Of a stretch of 18,207 nucleotides of DNA, positions 6,785 through 14,994 are shown piece by piece. The translations under genes were made by a program, and so were the position numbers. Position 1 is the stretch's first letter; each line of letters begins with the position of its first letter. The stretch comes from Candidatus Poseidoniaceae archaeon (lineage in GTDB: Archaea; Thermoplasmatota; Poseidoniia; Poseidoniales; Poseidoniaceae): contig JALRLN010000015.1 in assembly GCA_023254445.1 (NCBI GenBank), forward strand, positions 1 to 18,207. The letters run 5' to 3'. The notes beneath the pieces are model-generated. The model was given only the letters and a program-made list of their open reading frames with translations. It had not been told where the DNA came from and did not search any database.

Positions 6785-8659
6785 TCAGGAGAGGAGCGGC
6801 AGGAGGGAGCCGATCACCATCAACACCGGAATGGCGATGGCTTCCGCGGTGGAGCGAACCGAGCACATCAGGGAAAGTTCGGTGCCGCGGTGCATGCTCG
6901 CCTTCACGCCGACGTCGTCTTCGCCAACGACCCTGAGGTTGCTGGATGTCGTGCTGCCGTCCAAGCCCTCGGCGTCAAGTTCCGCCTTCGCGCGCGGCAC
7001 GACTTTTCCGAGGGCGTACACAGGGTCCCCCACGCGGAGGCAACTCATGCTCCAGCGTCGCGGTTTTTCGAAACCGGTGAGGCGGCCGAGGCTGAGTTTC
7101 ATGATTTGCCCGTGCTGCCATGTGAAGACGGCAGGGCCGAAGCCAAAGGTCGCGTGGCCTCCGCCGAAGAGGCTGCCCATCCTCGATCCCTTTGCGGCCG
7201 AGGAGGTGCCGCGCTTCATCCACGTCGAGGGGTCCACGAGGATGCCGCCCGTGCCGTCGTGAAGGATAAATTCCGTCGATCCGTCGTCTGATGCTTCGTA
7301 CCACCATTTTGTCACGGATTTCCGGTCCTTTCCGGTCCCAACTTCCCGCGTTTCCCAGACTTCTTGGAGCCATTCGTAGGCCACCACGCCGTCCACGGTG
7401 TGCTGTGGCAGGTGTTGGCCGCCGGCCTGCTTCACCATCGCGTCAACCACGCCGTCGGTGAGGGCCGTGAGCGCCACCTGCGCACCGGGGACGCTCGATG
7501 TCCCCACCGTCACCCGCAGGGAACCGGACATCGCGGGACGAACCTCACCGACCAATTCGGCAGGGCCGACGGCCACGGAGCGCACCGTTGACGTTGGGGT
7601 GTCGATCATGCTGTGGAGGCGCTTCCATCGCCCGTAGGACACGGACAGCACGATGGCGCTCAGGAGGAACAACACCACCTGCACGCCAACGGCCAACCAA
7701 CGGTCAAAGGAACGGTCCGTGTAGAGGCCTGCGGCCGTCACCGCGGCCACGAAGCCCACGCCCCACACCGAATAGAGCGTAAAGGTCGCAAGGTGAATGC
7801 TGCCGAGGTTGTTCGGGTGCTCGGGCAGCAGGGCTTCGGGGTTGTCCGCAGCATATGGGTTCGACCGGTTCCACACCTCGTGGCCAGGGGGGTCAAACAG
7901 CCAGTCGTGCTGGTCGCCTTCCCATTCCGGGGCGACGGCATAGCGCAGGCCCTCGGCGTCTTTGTGGAGGCGTGGACGAGGGTTGTGCTCCTTCTGCATC
8001 TTTGCGAAATGCCGGGCTCCGGGCGGGGAGGTTGCGCCCATCAGCACGAGCGCCGCCCCTGCAAACACGGCGTACGACGTGCTGAAGGCAGCCATGCGCC
8101 CCATGGGGCGCGCAGGGTCCTTGCCGAGGACACCAAAGCCGTATGCGTTGACCTCAAGGCCACCTTCGACCACGTTGACGAACAACAGCACCTCGATGTC
8201 CTCGTTGCCCCCAACTTCGTAATTTGAGCATCCGTTGTTGGTGGGGTAGTTCACGGGGATGTTGCTCCTGTCGATCCCCACCTCGGTGCTGTCGCTGAGG
8301 GTGATCCGAGACGAGGACACCGTGAAGCTCCACTGGTCGTTGCCCTCGCTGTCGGTGGTGCAGTAGGCATAGCCGAACGGCACTCCGGGCGTTGTGGCCT
8401 GCGTGCGCACCCATACGCCTTCGTTGCCGCTCGTCTTGTACAGCAGCACGGGGTCGTTCATGTCGACGTCCTCGAGCGCGTCAACGGTGGTCACGTCCGC
8501 GACCGGAGGCACGTCGACCATCGTGGTGCCCGCGAGGAACAAGACCGCTGCGCCTCCGGCCAGAAGCACGCCCAGGACCAACGCTGCCCAGCCGGCCCAT
8601 CCCATTGGAAGGCCCGGGACAAAGAAGCCCTGATGGAGGTCTTGACGAGGGTCGCCCAT
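6785..8659 (-). CDS. Multi-pass membrane protein with GIDE (MULAN-like) domain
   Basis: The 624-residue protein begins MGDPRQDLHQGFF. Hydrophobic segments lie at about 20-44, 188-210, 288-311, 321-342 and 604-623. Residues 45-185 form an extracytoplasmic-looking domain with two cysteines (C100, C144) that could pair. Residues 355-560 match the GIDE domain of eukaryotic MULAN/MAPL and archaeal relatives: TVRSVAVGPAELVGEVRP (358-375), a tryptophan-rich stretch with a basic insert, FILHDGTGGILVDPSTW (464-480), and LRVGDPVYALGKV (541-553). The GIDE domain sits between two membrane segments, as in MULAN, but there is no RING finger at the end, so no ubiquitin-ligase activity is implied. Its role in archaea is unknown. 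The start lies 34 bases after the dehydrogenase stop; a GTG some seven codons upstream is possible, and a still longer start would overlap the dehydrogenase gene. Confidence 0.8.
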   Translation of the reverse strand: MGDPRQDLHQGFFVPGLPMGWAGWAALVLGVLLAGGAAVLFLAGTTMVDVPPVADVTTVDALEDVDMNDPVLLYKTSGNEGVWVRTQATTPGVPFGYAYCTTDSEGNDQWSFTVSSSRITLSDSTEVGIDRSNIPVNYPTNNGCSNYEVGGNEDIEVLLFVNVVEGGLEVNAYGFGVLGKDPARPMGRMAAFSTSYAVFAGAALVLMGATSPPGARHFAKMQKEHNPRPRLHKDAEGLRYAVAPEWEGDQHDWLFDPPGHEVWNRSNPYAADNPEALLPEHPNNLGSIHLATFTLYSVWGVGFVAAVTAAGLYTDRSFDRWLAVGVQVVLFLLSAIVLSVSYGRWKRLHSMIDTPTSTVRSVAVGPAELVGEVRPAMSGSLRVTVGTSSVPGAQVALTALTDGVVDAMVKQAGGQHLPQHTVDGVVAYEWLQEVWETREVGTGKDRKSVTKWWYEASDDGSTEFILHDGTGGILVDPSTWMKRGTSSAAKGSRMGSLFGGGHATFGFGPAVFTWQHGQIMKLSLGRLTGFEKPRRWSMSCLRVGDPVYALGKVVPRAKAELDAEGLDGSTTSSNLRVVGEDDVGVKASMHRGTELSLMCSVRSTAEAIAIPVLMVIGSLLPLLS

Positions 8660-8693
8660 GGGTTGGCCAAAGGCCACCACGGCATATGGGTTC

Positions 8694-9734
8694 TCACCGC
8701 TCAGGGAAGGTGAGGACCACCTTGCCACAGTCTCCGCTGCCCGCGAGGTGCATGCCTTCCTTGAACGAAGCAATGGGCAGCGTGTGCGTCACCACGCGGG
8801 CGACGTCAATCAAGCCCGCTTCAAGGAGGGCGTGCATGCGCTCCCACGTGCTCCACATCCGCCGACCGTTGATGCCCTTCAGGTGGAGGTAACGGAACAC
8901 AACCTCGTTCATTGGGACCTGCGTCATCTGTTGTCCATAGACGCTGAGGACGTTGACAAAGCCCCCCATCCGTGTGCTGCGAATGGCGTTGCTCAGCGCC
9001 CCAGGTGAACCTGAAAATTCGCACGAGTTGTCCACGCCACGCCCTTCCGTGGCGTCGAGGATGGTCGCCACGACGTCGTGTTCCTTGCCGAGCACGAGGT
9101 CGGCCCCAAGGGCAGCCGCCATGTCCATGCGGAAGCGGTTGTCCCAGTCCACAGCGATGACCTTCGCTGCCCCCATGGCTTTGGCAGCGTTGACCGCGAA
9201 CAAGCCAATCGGCCCGAGGCCGTGCACAGCTACGGTGGCGCCTTCAACGGGGCCGCCCGTGAGGGTGTGGATCGCGTTGCCGAGCGGGTCCTGAACCGAC
9301 GCGTGCGCCGGGTCAAGCCCAGCGGGAATCGGCCGGGCGTTCACCGCCGGGACGACGAACCACGGAGCAAAGGCGCCGTGCTGGTGCACCCCGAAGATGG
9401 ATCCGTCCTCGCACACGTGCGCGTTGCCTTCCTTGCACCGCGGGCAGGACCAATCCGCAAGATGGCATTCCACGGCGATGAGGTCCCCCACCGATAGGCC
9501 GTCCACGCCCTCGCCGAGCATGGCCACCTCGCCGCTGGTTTCGTGCCCCGTGATGGTGCCAAGGGGCACGTTGGCGCGGCTCCATTCGTCCCACGACCAG
9601 ATGTGGAGGTCGGTGCCGCAGATGCTCGTGGCGCGCGTGCGCACCAAGATTTCACCCGGACCCGGGCGAGGGACAGGGTGCTCAACGAGGTCGAAACCGT
9701 CCGCTTCATCGCGGACCTTCGTCCATGCCTGCAT
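8694..9734 (-). CDS. tdh: Zinc-dependent threonine 3-dehydrogenase-like medium-chain dehydrogenase
   Basis: Predicted to oxidise L-threonine to 2-amino-3-oxobutyrate with NAD, feeding glycine and acetyl-CoA formation. In the 346-residue protein the catalytic-zinc block ICGTDLHIWSWDEW (38-51; C39) and GHE (H64, E65) follow the threonine dehydrogenase pattern. DPLGNAIHT (149-157), the NAD-binding GLGPIG (172-177) and LKGINGRRMWSTW also track that family more closely than other alcohol dehydrogenases. The structural zinc loop reads D-W-S-C-P-R-C-x7-C: the first of the usual four cysteines is replaced by aspartate (D94), with C97, C100 and C108 kept. The ATG at 9732-9734 gives MQAWTKV, aligned with the family start; a GTG six codons upstream (9752) is an alternative. 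The partner enzyme Kbl is not in the window. A related sugar or polyol dehydrogenase role is possible. Confidence 0.82.
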   Translation of the reverse strand: MQAWTKVRDEADGFDLVEHPVPRPGPGEILVRTRATSICGTDLHIWSWDEWSRANVPLGTITGHETSGEVAMLGEGVDGLSVGDLIAVECHLADWSCPRCKEGNAHVCEDGSIFGVHQHGAFAPWFVVPAVNARPIPAGLDPAHASVQDPLGNAIHTLTGGPVEGATVAVHGLGPIGLFAVNAAKAMGAAKVIAVDWDNRFRMDMAAALGADLVLGKEHDVVATILDATEGRGVDNSCEFSGSPGALSNAIRSTRMGGFVNVLSVYGQQMTQVPMNEVVFRYLHLKGINGRRMWSTWERMHALLEAGLIDVARVVTHTLPIASFKEGMHLAGSGDCGKVVLTFPER

Positions 9735-9797
9735 CGTCTCAGGGAGGTCCACGCCGCAAGGTCGCGTGGCCGACCCTTGAGGTTTGACCCTCGTCGG

Positions 9798-11384
9798 TCA
9801 CGCCGAAATCCACGAGTAGCGGCGTGCACCTTCGAGGTCGTCCTCGGCTTCCTCGGAACGAACGAACTCGTCGGTCGGCGGCACGACGGAGCGCTCCCGG
9901 ACGCCCTTGTGGAGTTCTTCGTACACCGCGGCATCAATGGCGACGCGACCTGCGAGGCGTTCGAAAAGGTTCCAGCGTGAGACGACCTCTCGCCACCGCG
10001 GGTCAACCACGCCTTCGAAGACCTTCGCCTTAGCTCCCGAGCCGTAGCCACAGAGGCCGAAGCGCGTTCCGTCGAGGTCTGTGTTGTCCTCGAGGTCGGA
10101 CTCGAAGGTGGACATCAGGGCGAGGAAAATGCTGCCCGTGTACTGGTTTCCAATCAGGCTGCTGGCGCGTTGTCCCTTTTCGATGCGCTCCCGGTGGAAG
10201 GTAGTGTAGGCCTCCGTTTTCGAAATCGCCCGTCGGTACGCATCCATCGTCGCATGCCATGCGTCCTCATCCATGCTGTCACCCCGTTCAGGTGCGGGCC
10301 CGACGATCGCCTCGACCGCGGGCCACATGGCCGTCCCGGCCCTGTCCCTGTGGAACACCGCGGGGAACATCCGCTTGGCCTGGAAGGCGTAGGGGAGGTG
10401 CATGATGATGCGATCCCACTGTTCCGTGAAGCGTTCGTCGGCGTCGTGCGAGTACCGGCCACTTCGTTCAGCACGGCGTTGGAAATCAACGAAAGCATCC
10501 CGCACAGCGTCCTGATAACAACGGTTTGAGTATTGGCCGTCAAACACCGGCTCGTCACGGTGGATGCTGATCGTGTCCTCTCCGTGCGCGAAGATGCCCA
10601 ATCGACGCAGCGCCGACTTTGGAAGGTGACGCACCATTCGGTCAAGGATGCCTTCCTTCAGGGTCGCACCGGCTTCACGCGCGAGGTCCAGCACATCGCC
10701 CATCATGGCGCGAACGGAAACCTCCCGTCGAGGCTTGAAGAAATCGTGCGCGGGGCTGGTGGAGATGCCCCAGCAGTCCGGAATGACAAGGAGACGCGGG
10801 TTTCGACGAATGAGGAGGGCGCCGCCGCCGGCACCTTGCGTGTACTCGCCGGGTGAGCCAAGTTCGTACTTCGCGTTGTCCGCGTAGACCACGATGCCCA
10901 TTCGCTCGTCGTCCGCCGTGCTTCGCGCGCACCAGTCGAGGGTGGTGTGAAGCGCGTCGACCGCTCCGATGCAGGCGAAGGTCATGTCCACGACGTCGCA
11001 GTTCTGGAAGCAATCTTGGCCGAACCGATCGCCGTACCGCTGCGTCAGCATGTCAACGATGTACGTGGCAGTGGGCTTGGCCCCGTCCAAAGCAGACTCC
11101 GTTCCGAGGTAGAGCCGGCCGATCTTTCGCGGGTCGAGCCCGTTCCGGTCAATGAGGCGCATGACGGCCATCGCGCCCATCGTCGCCGTGTCTTCGTGAA
11201 CGTCTGGAATGGCCATGGCGGAAAGGCCGAGGCCTTTGTTCAGCTTGTCGTAATCGGCCTCGCGCAGTGCAGCGAAGTCACGCATGTCGAGGTAGAGCCT
11301 TGGCACGTGAATGGCAAGGTCATCGATGCCGACCTTCACCTCAAACCCATCTGACGTCACATGCAACGGGCTGACGGTCCGCAT
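9798..11384 (-). CDS. Hydroxymethylglutaryl-CoA synthase with an internal extra block
   Basis: Condenses acetyl-CoA with acetoacetyl-CoA to HMG-CoA, the step that commits carbon to mevalonate and the isoprenoid membrane lipids of archaea. In the 528-residue protein the catalytic triad is visible: E96 in GTESALDGAKPTATYI, C138 in TFACIGAVDALH, and H329 in IMHLPYAFQAKRMFP. GNQYTGSIFLALMST near residue 410 is the usual late family block. The protein is far longer than typical archaeal versions (about 350) and looks more like the bacterial/eukaryotic branch. Between SPAHDFFKP (about 210-218) and PVFDGQYSNRCY (about 279-290), normally close together, lie about 55 extra residues (222-277). The ATG has a weak AGGA nine bases upstream. 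The gene lies 49 bases downstream of the thermosome gene. No acetoacetyl-CoA thiolase is present nearby. Confidence 0.93.
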   Translation of the reverse strand: MRTVSPLHVTSDGFEVKVGIDDLAIHVPRLYLDMRDFAALREADYDKLNKGLGLSAMAIPDVHEDTATMGAMAVMRLIDRNGLDPRKIGRLYLGTESALDGAKPTATYIVDMLTQRYGDRFGQDCFQNCDVVDMTFACIGAVDALHTTLDWCARSTADDERMGIVVYADNAKYELGSPGEYTQGAGGGALLIRRNPRLLVIPDCWGISTSPAHDFFKPRREVSVRAMMGDVLDLAREAGATLKEGILDRMVRHLPKSALRRLGIFAHGEDTISIHRDEPVFDGQYSNRCYQDAVRDAFVDFQRRAERSGRYSHDADERFTEQWDRIIMHLPYAFQAKRMFPAVFHRDRAGTAMWPAVEAIVGPAPERGDSMDEDAWHATMDAYRRAISKTEAYTTFHRERIEKGQRASSLIGNQYTGSIFLALMSTFESDLEDNTDLDGTRFGLCGYGSGAKAKVFEGVVDPRWREVVSRWNLFERLAGRVAIDAAVYEELHKGVRERSVVPPTDEFVRSEEAEDDLEGARRYSWISA

Positions 11385-11433
11385 ATCAATCCTGAGGCGG
11401 CGGCAGGACCAAACAGGCAGTTGCCGTTGAGCA

Positions 11434-13056
11434 TCACGCCTCGGCGTCGCGTTCGCCCATGGCGTCCAATTGGGCTTGAATGTCGTCGGGGATCTGTGCC
11501 TCGAGCCGTGCCCAGAGCACGTCGTCGATCCGGAGCACGGCGCACGCTGCTTCGGTGGCGCCGTGGATGGTGGGCCGCACCACGCTCAGGGGTTCAAGGA
11601 CGCCGATCGCTCCGAGGTCCTTCGGCGTCCCGTCGCTCAAGTCAAGCCCAATCCTGTGGGCGTCCGCACCGCCATCGGCTTGGGCAGCGGTCACGTCGAG
11701 GAGCGCGTCGATTGGATCGAGTCCGGCGTTTTCTGCGAGGGCACGAGGGATGGATTCGAGGGCGTCGGCGTAGGCTTCCATGGCCAGTTGTTCCCGTCCA
11801 GGGGTTGCTTCTGCACGGCGGCGCAGGTGCCGTGCCAAGGCAACGTGAGCCGCGCCGCCACCGACCAAGACACGTCGGTCCAGGCGGACCTGTGCTGCGA
11901 CCCCAACCGCGTCGTCAAAGCACCTCGAGGTTTCCTCGACGACGTGGTCGCTGCTGCCGCGGGCGATGAAGGTGGCTGCGACCCCTTCACCACGTACGGT
12001 CCAATGGTGAAGGTCGCCGATGAGGTGCGAGCGGCTTTCGATCGCGTGCCCGACGTCGGCCGCCGCGGCTTGGTCGGCCCGCAGAACGACGCGGGCTCCC
12101 GTCGCGAGCGCCAGCAGGTCGAGGTCGCTCGCGGGAACCCGACGGAAGGCTTGGATGCCGGCGTCCATCAAGGCCCGGTGCACCTCGTCATCGATGGCTC
12201 CGGACACGGCAAGCACGTTGGTGCCAAGGCTCGAGAGGTGAGCCACTTCTTCCATCAGACGTTCGTTTTCACGGCGTCGCAAGGCGTTGAGCACCTCCGG
12301 CGTGGTGGCTTGGAAACTGACGTCGCTGCGCACGCCACGTCGTTCGAGGCCACCGTCGACCAGCACGATTCGACCGTTGTTCACAACCTTGGCCATCGAC
12401 GGGTTCGCGAGTCGCTTGGCGAGCACGAGTCCGTTGACGACCTCCGATTCGGTCGCAGGACGACCAACCGCCATGATGGTGCTGATGCGGGTTGGGTCGA
12501 CGTCCATTTTGCCGTCCACCTCACGTTCGACGGCCAAGGCCGCCTCCATAGCGAGCACGGCCAGCCGTGCTTGAACCGCCGTGCTCGCTTTGCCAGCAAG
12601 GCTGGAGCGGACGGCCGTGACAAGGTCGTGATCCGTGCCCTCGATGGCAAGGCCGTCAAGGATCGTCAACGCTTCGATTTCAGCACGGCGGTATCCACGG
12701 ACAATCGTGCTTGGGTGCACGCCCTCAACCACGAGGTGCCATGCGTTGCGGAGGAGTTCCGCCGCGATCACTACGGCGGACGTTGTGCCGTCACGGGCGG
12801 TTCGGTCCTGCGCGGATGAGGCATCGATCAACATCCGCGCAACGGGGTGTTCGACCCGAGCGGTTTCGAGGACGGTCACCCCGTCGTTGGTGACGAGCGT
12901 GCGACCTTCGTCATCGAGCAACAACTTGTCGAGGCCTTTGGGGCCGAGGGTGCTTCGAACGGCGCCGGACAGTGCCATCGCGGCCGCGATGTTCTTGCGA
13001 AGGGCTGTCCGACCGGAGGTCCGGTCGGTGTCCTCCAGCAAAGGGGCCTCGCTCAT
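11434..13056 (-). CDS. Thermosome (group II chaperonin) subunit, divergent
   Basis: An ATP-driven folding chamber subunit of the cytoplasm. The 540-residue protein shows the family order: TLGPKGLDKLLLDD (36-49), TNDGVTVLETARVEHP (56-71), RDGTTSAVVIAAELL (88-102), an apical domain with VDGGLERRG, then VVEETSRCFDDAV, GGGAAHVALA, and the C-terminal block with GREQLAMEAYADALESIPR, ENAGLDPIDAL and ATEAACAVLRIDDV. The catalytic aspartate of the G-D-G-T-T motif is kept (D89), but the preceding glycine, nearly invariant in the family, is arginine. The end is QAQLDAMGERDAEA; the glycine/methionine-rich tail common in thermosomes is absent. The ATG at 13054-13056 was preferred over a GTG seven codons upstream (13077). 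It follows dnaK by 42 bases. It could be one of two or more thermosome paralogues in the genome. Confidence 0.93.
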   Translation of the reverse strand: MSEAPLLEDTDRTSGRTALRKNIAAAMALSGAVRSTLGPKGLDKLLLDDEGRTLVTNDGVTVLETARVEHPVARMLIDASSAQDRTARDGTTSAVVIAAELLRNAWHLVVEGVHPSTIVRGYRRAEIEALTILDGLAIEGTDHDLVTAVRSSLAGKASTAVQARLAVLAMEAALAVEREVDGKMDVDPTRISTIMAVGRPATESEVVNGLVLAKRLANPSMAKVVNNGRIVLVDGGLERRGVRSDVSFQATTPEVLNALRRRENERLMEEVAHLSSLGTNVLAVSGAIDDEVHRALMDAGIQAFRRVPASDLDLLALATGARVVLRADQAAAADVGHAIESRSHLIGDLHHWTVRGEGVAATFIARGSSDHVVEETSRCFDDAVGVAAQVRLDRRVLVGGGAAHVALARHLRRRAEATPGREQLAMEAYADALESIPRALAENAGLDPIDALLDVTAAQADGGADAHRIGLDLSDGTPKDLGAIGVLEPLSVVRPTIHGATEAACAVLRIDDVLWARLEAQIPDDIQAQLDAMGERDAEA

Positions 13057-13098
13057 GCCGTTGCCACCGTGGGGCACGTCTTGAAGCGTCCGACTCGC

Positions 13099-14976
13099 TC
13101 AGTCCTCGTCAACGACCTCGAAGTCCGCGTCCACAACGTCGTCCGCGACGGGGATGCTCCCGTCGTCGTCCTCTTCTGCGGCAACGTTCGCTGCTGCGGC
13201 TTCGTACAGTTTTGCGGAAATGCTGTGCATGCTCTGCTCAATCTCAGCCACCTTAGCCTGGACCCCTGCCTCGTCGAGGTCTTCGATGGCCTTGGGACGT
13301 CCCTCGCCGTCCTGCACCATGGCTTCGAGTTCGTCGAGAAGGCCTCGAACCTCTGCGGTGTCCTCTTCGGTCAACGTCTCGCTTGATTCGTCCAGCGTAC
13401 GCCTGGTTTGGTACACAATTTGGTCGGCGGTGTTCCGCAACTCGACCTTGGCCTTGCGTGCCTTGTCCGCTTCTGCAAACTCTTCGGCTTCCGCGATCTT
13501 TGCCTTGATTTCGTCCTCGGAGAGTGAGGTTTGGGATTCAATCTTGATCGATTGTTCCTTGCCGGTTCCGAGGTCCTTCGCGCTGACGTTGACGATGCCG
13601 TTGGCGTCGATATCGAAGGTCACCTCAATTTGAGGCATGCCACGGGGCGCCGGGGGAATGCCGACCAATTGGAATTGGCCCAACGTCACGTTGTCTTTTG
13701 CGAACTCGCGCTCGCCCTGGAGGACGTGAATCTCCACCGCAGGTTGGTTGTCAGATGCGGTGGAGAAGGTCTCGGAGCGGCGCGTGGGGATGGTGGTGTT
13801 TCGCTCGATCATCGTCGTGGTGACGCCACCCAGCGTCTCGATCCCGAGCGTCAGCGGCGTGACGTCGAGGAGCAGCACGTCCGAGACGCCCTGGTCGCCC
13901 GCGATGATGCCAGCCTGAAGGGCCGCACCAAGCGCCACCGCTTCGTCGGGATTGATGCCGCGGTACGGTGATTTTCCGGTTTCCTTCTCGATGGCCTCCT
14001 GCACCGCTGGAATACGGGTCGAGCCACCGACGAGGATGACCTTGTCGATGTCGCCTGCTTTGAGGCCGGCGTCCTTCATGGCTTGGCGCGTCGGCTTCAT
14101 GGTCTTCTCAATTAGGCCGGCCGTCATCTGCTCGAAGGTGCTGCGCGCGAGGCTCATGTCGAGGTGAGCGGGGTTCCCGTCGGTCATGGTGATGAAGGGG
14201 AGGCTGATCTGGGTTTGCTGGGTGCCCGAGAGTTCGATCTTGGCCTTCTCCGCCGCTTCCTTCAGACGGCTCATGGCTTGAGCATCGCCGGACAGGTCCA
14301 CGCCCGTGCTTTTCTTGAATTCGGACACCAGCCATGCGATGATCGCATCATCGAAATCGTCGCCACCCAGCAGGTTGTTGCCCGCCGTTGCCTTGACTTC
14401 GATCTGTGGCTGACCGTCCACGTCGTAGATTTCCAGCACGGACACGTCGAACGTTCCTCCGCCAAGGTCGTAGACGAGGATGGTCTGGTCGATGTCCTTG
14501 TCGACCCCGTACGCCAAGGCTGCGGCGGTGGGTTCGTTGATGATTCGAAGGACATCGAGCCCGGCAATGCGGCCCGCGTCGCGGGTGGCCTTTCGCTGCG
14601 CGTCGGAGAAGTAGGCAGGGCAGGTGATGACCGCCTTGGTGACCTCGTGGCCGAGGTAGGCCTCCGCATCGGCCTTGAGCTTCTGCAGGACAAAAGCGCT
14701 GACTTCCTGCGGCGTGTAGGTGGCATCGTCCACGTCGGTGGTCCACTCCGTGCCCATGTGCCGCTTGACGGAAATCATGGTGCGGGCGGGATTGGTGACC
14801 GCCTGGCGCTTCGCGGTGATGCCCACGAGGCGCTCGCCTCCGTCCTTTGCGAACGCCACCACTGAGGGGGTCGTTCGTGCGCCTTCCGCGTTGGGGATGA
14901 TGACGGCTTCTCCGTTTTCGATGGTGGCGACGCAGCTGTTTGTGGTGCCAAGGTCGATGCCGATGACGTTGCTCAT
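13099..14976 (-). CDS. dnaK: Chaperone protein DnaK (Hsp70)
   Basis: Cytoplasmic ATP-dependent chaperone that binds exposed hydrophobic segments. The 625-residue protein is complete: GIDLGTTNSCVA at 6-17, TCPAYFSDAQRKATRDAG, INEPTAAALAYG, YDLGGGTFDVS, LVGGSTRIPAVQ, the interdomain linker in DVLLLDVTPLTLGIET, and an acidic end (DFEVVDED). The N-terminal domain lacks the roughly 24-residue insertion seen in DnaK of Gram-negative bacteria (compare KRHMGTEWTTDVDDATYTPQ), as in Firmicutes-type and archaeal DnaK proteins. Archaeal dnaK genes are generally regarded as acquired from bacteria. The gene has the only strong Shine-Dalgarno sequence seen in the window (AGGAGG, 8 bases before ATG). It lies 18 bases downstream of the Hsp20-like gene. 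No dnaJ or grpE is present here, so those partners must be encoded elsewhere. Confidence 0.98.
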   Translation of the reverse strand: MSNVIGIDLGTTNSCVATIENGEAVIIPNAEGARTTPSVVAFAKDGGERLVGITAKRQAVTNPARTMISVKRHMGTEWTTDVDDATYTPQEVSAFVLQKLKADAEAYLGHEVTKAVITCPAYFSDAQRKATRDAGRIAGLDVLRIINEPTAAALAYGVDKDIDQTILVYDLGGGTFDVSVLEIYDVDGQPQIEVKATAGNNLLGGDDFDDAIIAWLVSEFKKSTGVDLSGDAQAMSRLKEAAEKAKIELSGTQQTQISLPFITMTDGNPAHLDMSLARSTFEQMTAGLIEKTMKPTRQAMKDAGLKAGDIDKVILVGGSTRIPAVQEAIEKETGKSPYRGINPDEAVALGAALQAGIIAGDQGVSDVLLLDVTPLTLGIETLGGVTTTMIERNTTIPTRRSETFSTASDNQPAVEIHVLQGEREFAKDNVTLGQFQLVGIPPAPRGMPQIEVTFDIDANGIVNVSAKDLGTGKEQSIKIESQTSLSEDEIKAKIAEAEEFAEADKARKAKVELRNTADQIVYQTRRTLDESSETLTEEDTAEVRGLLDELEAMVQDGEGRPKAIEDLDEAGVQAKVAEIEQSMHSISAKLYEAAAANVAAEEDDDGSIPVADDVVDADFEVVDED

Positions 14977-14984
14977 GGTGTGTT

Positions 14985-14990
14985 CCTCCT
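14985..14990 (-). promoter_or_regulatory. Strong ribosome binding site of dnaK
   Basis: The minus strand reads taGGAGGaacacaccATG, a near-perfect Shine-Dalgarno match with 8 bases between GGAGG and the dnaK start. It lies in the 18-base gap after the stop of the Hsp20-like gene, so dnaK is probably translated as an internal gene of a shared mRNA. No other gene in the window has a comparable site. Confidence 0.8.
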
Positions 14991-14994
14991 AGGG

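Noticed and set aside
11470..12819. Long plus-strand open frame (449 codons) opposite the thermosome gene
   Set aside because: Shadow frame of a well-supported chaperonin gene; low-complexity composition and no recognisable domain.
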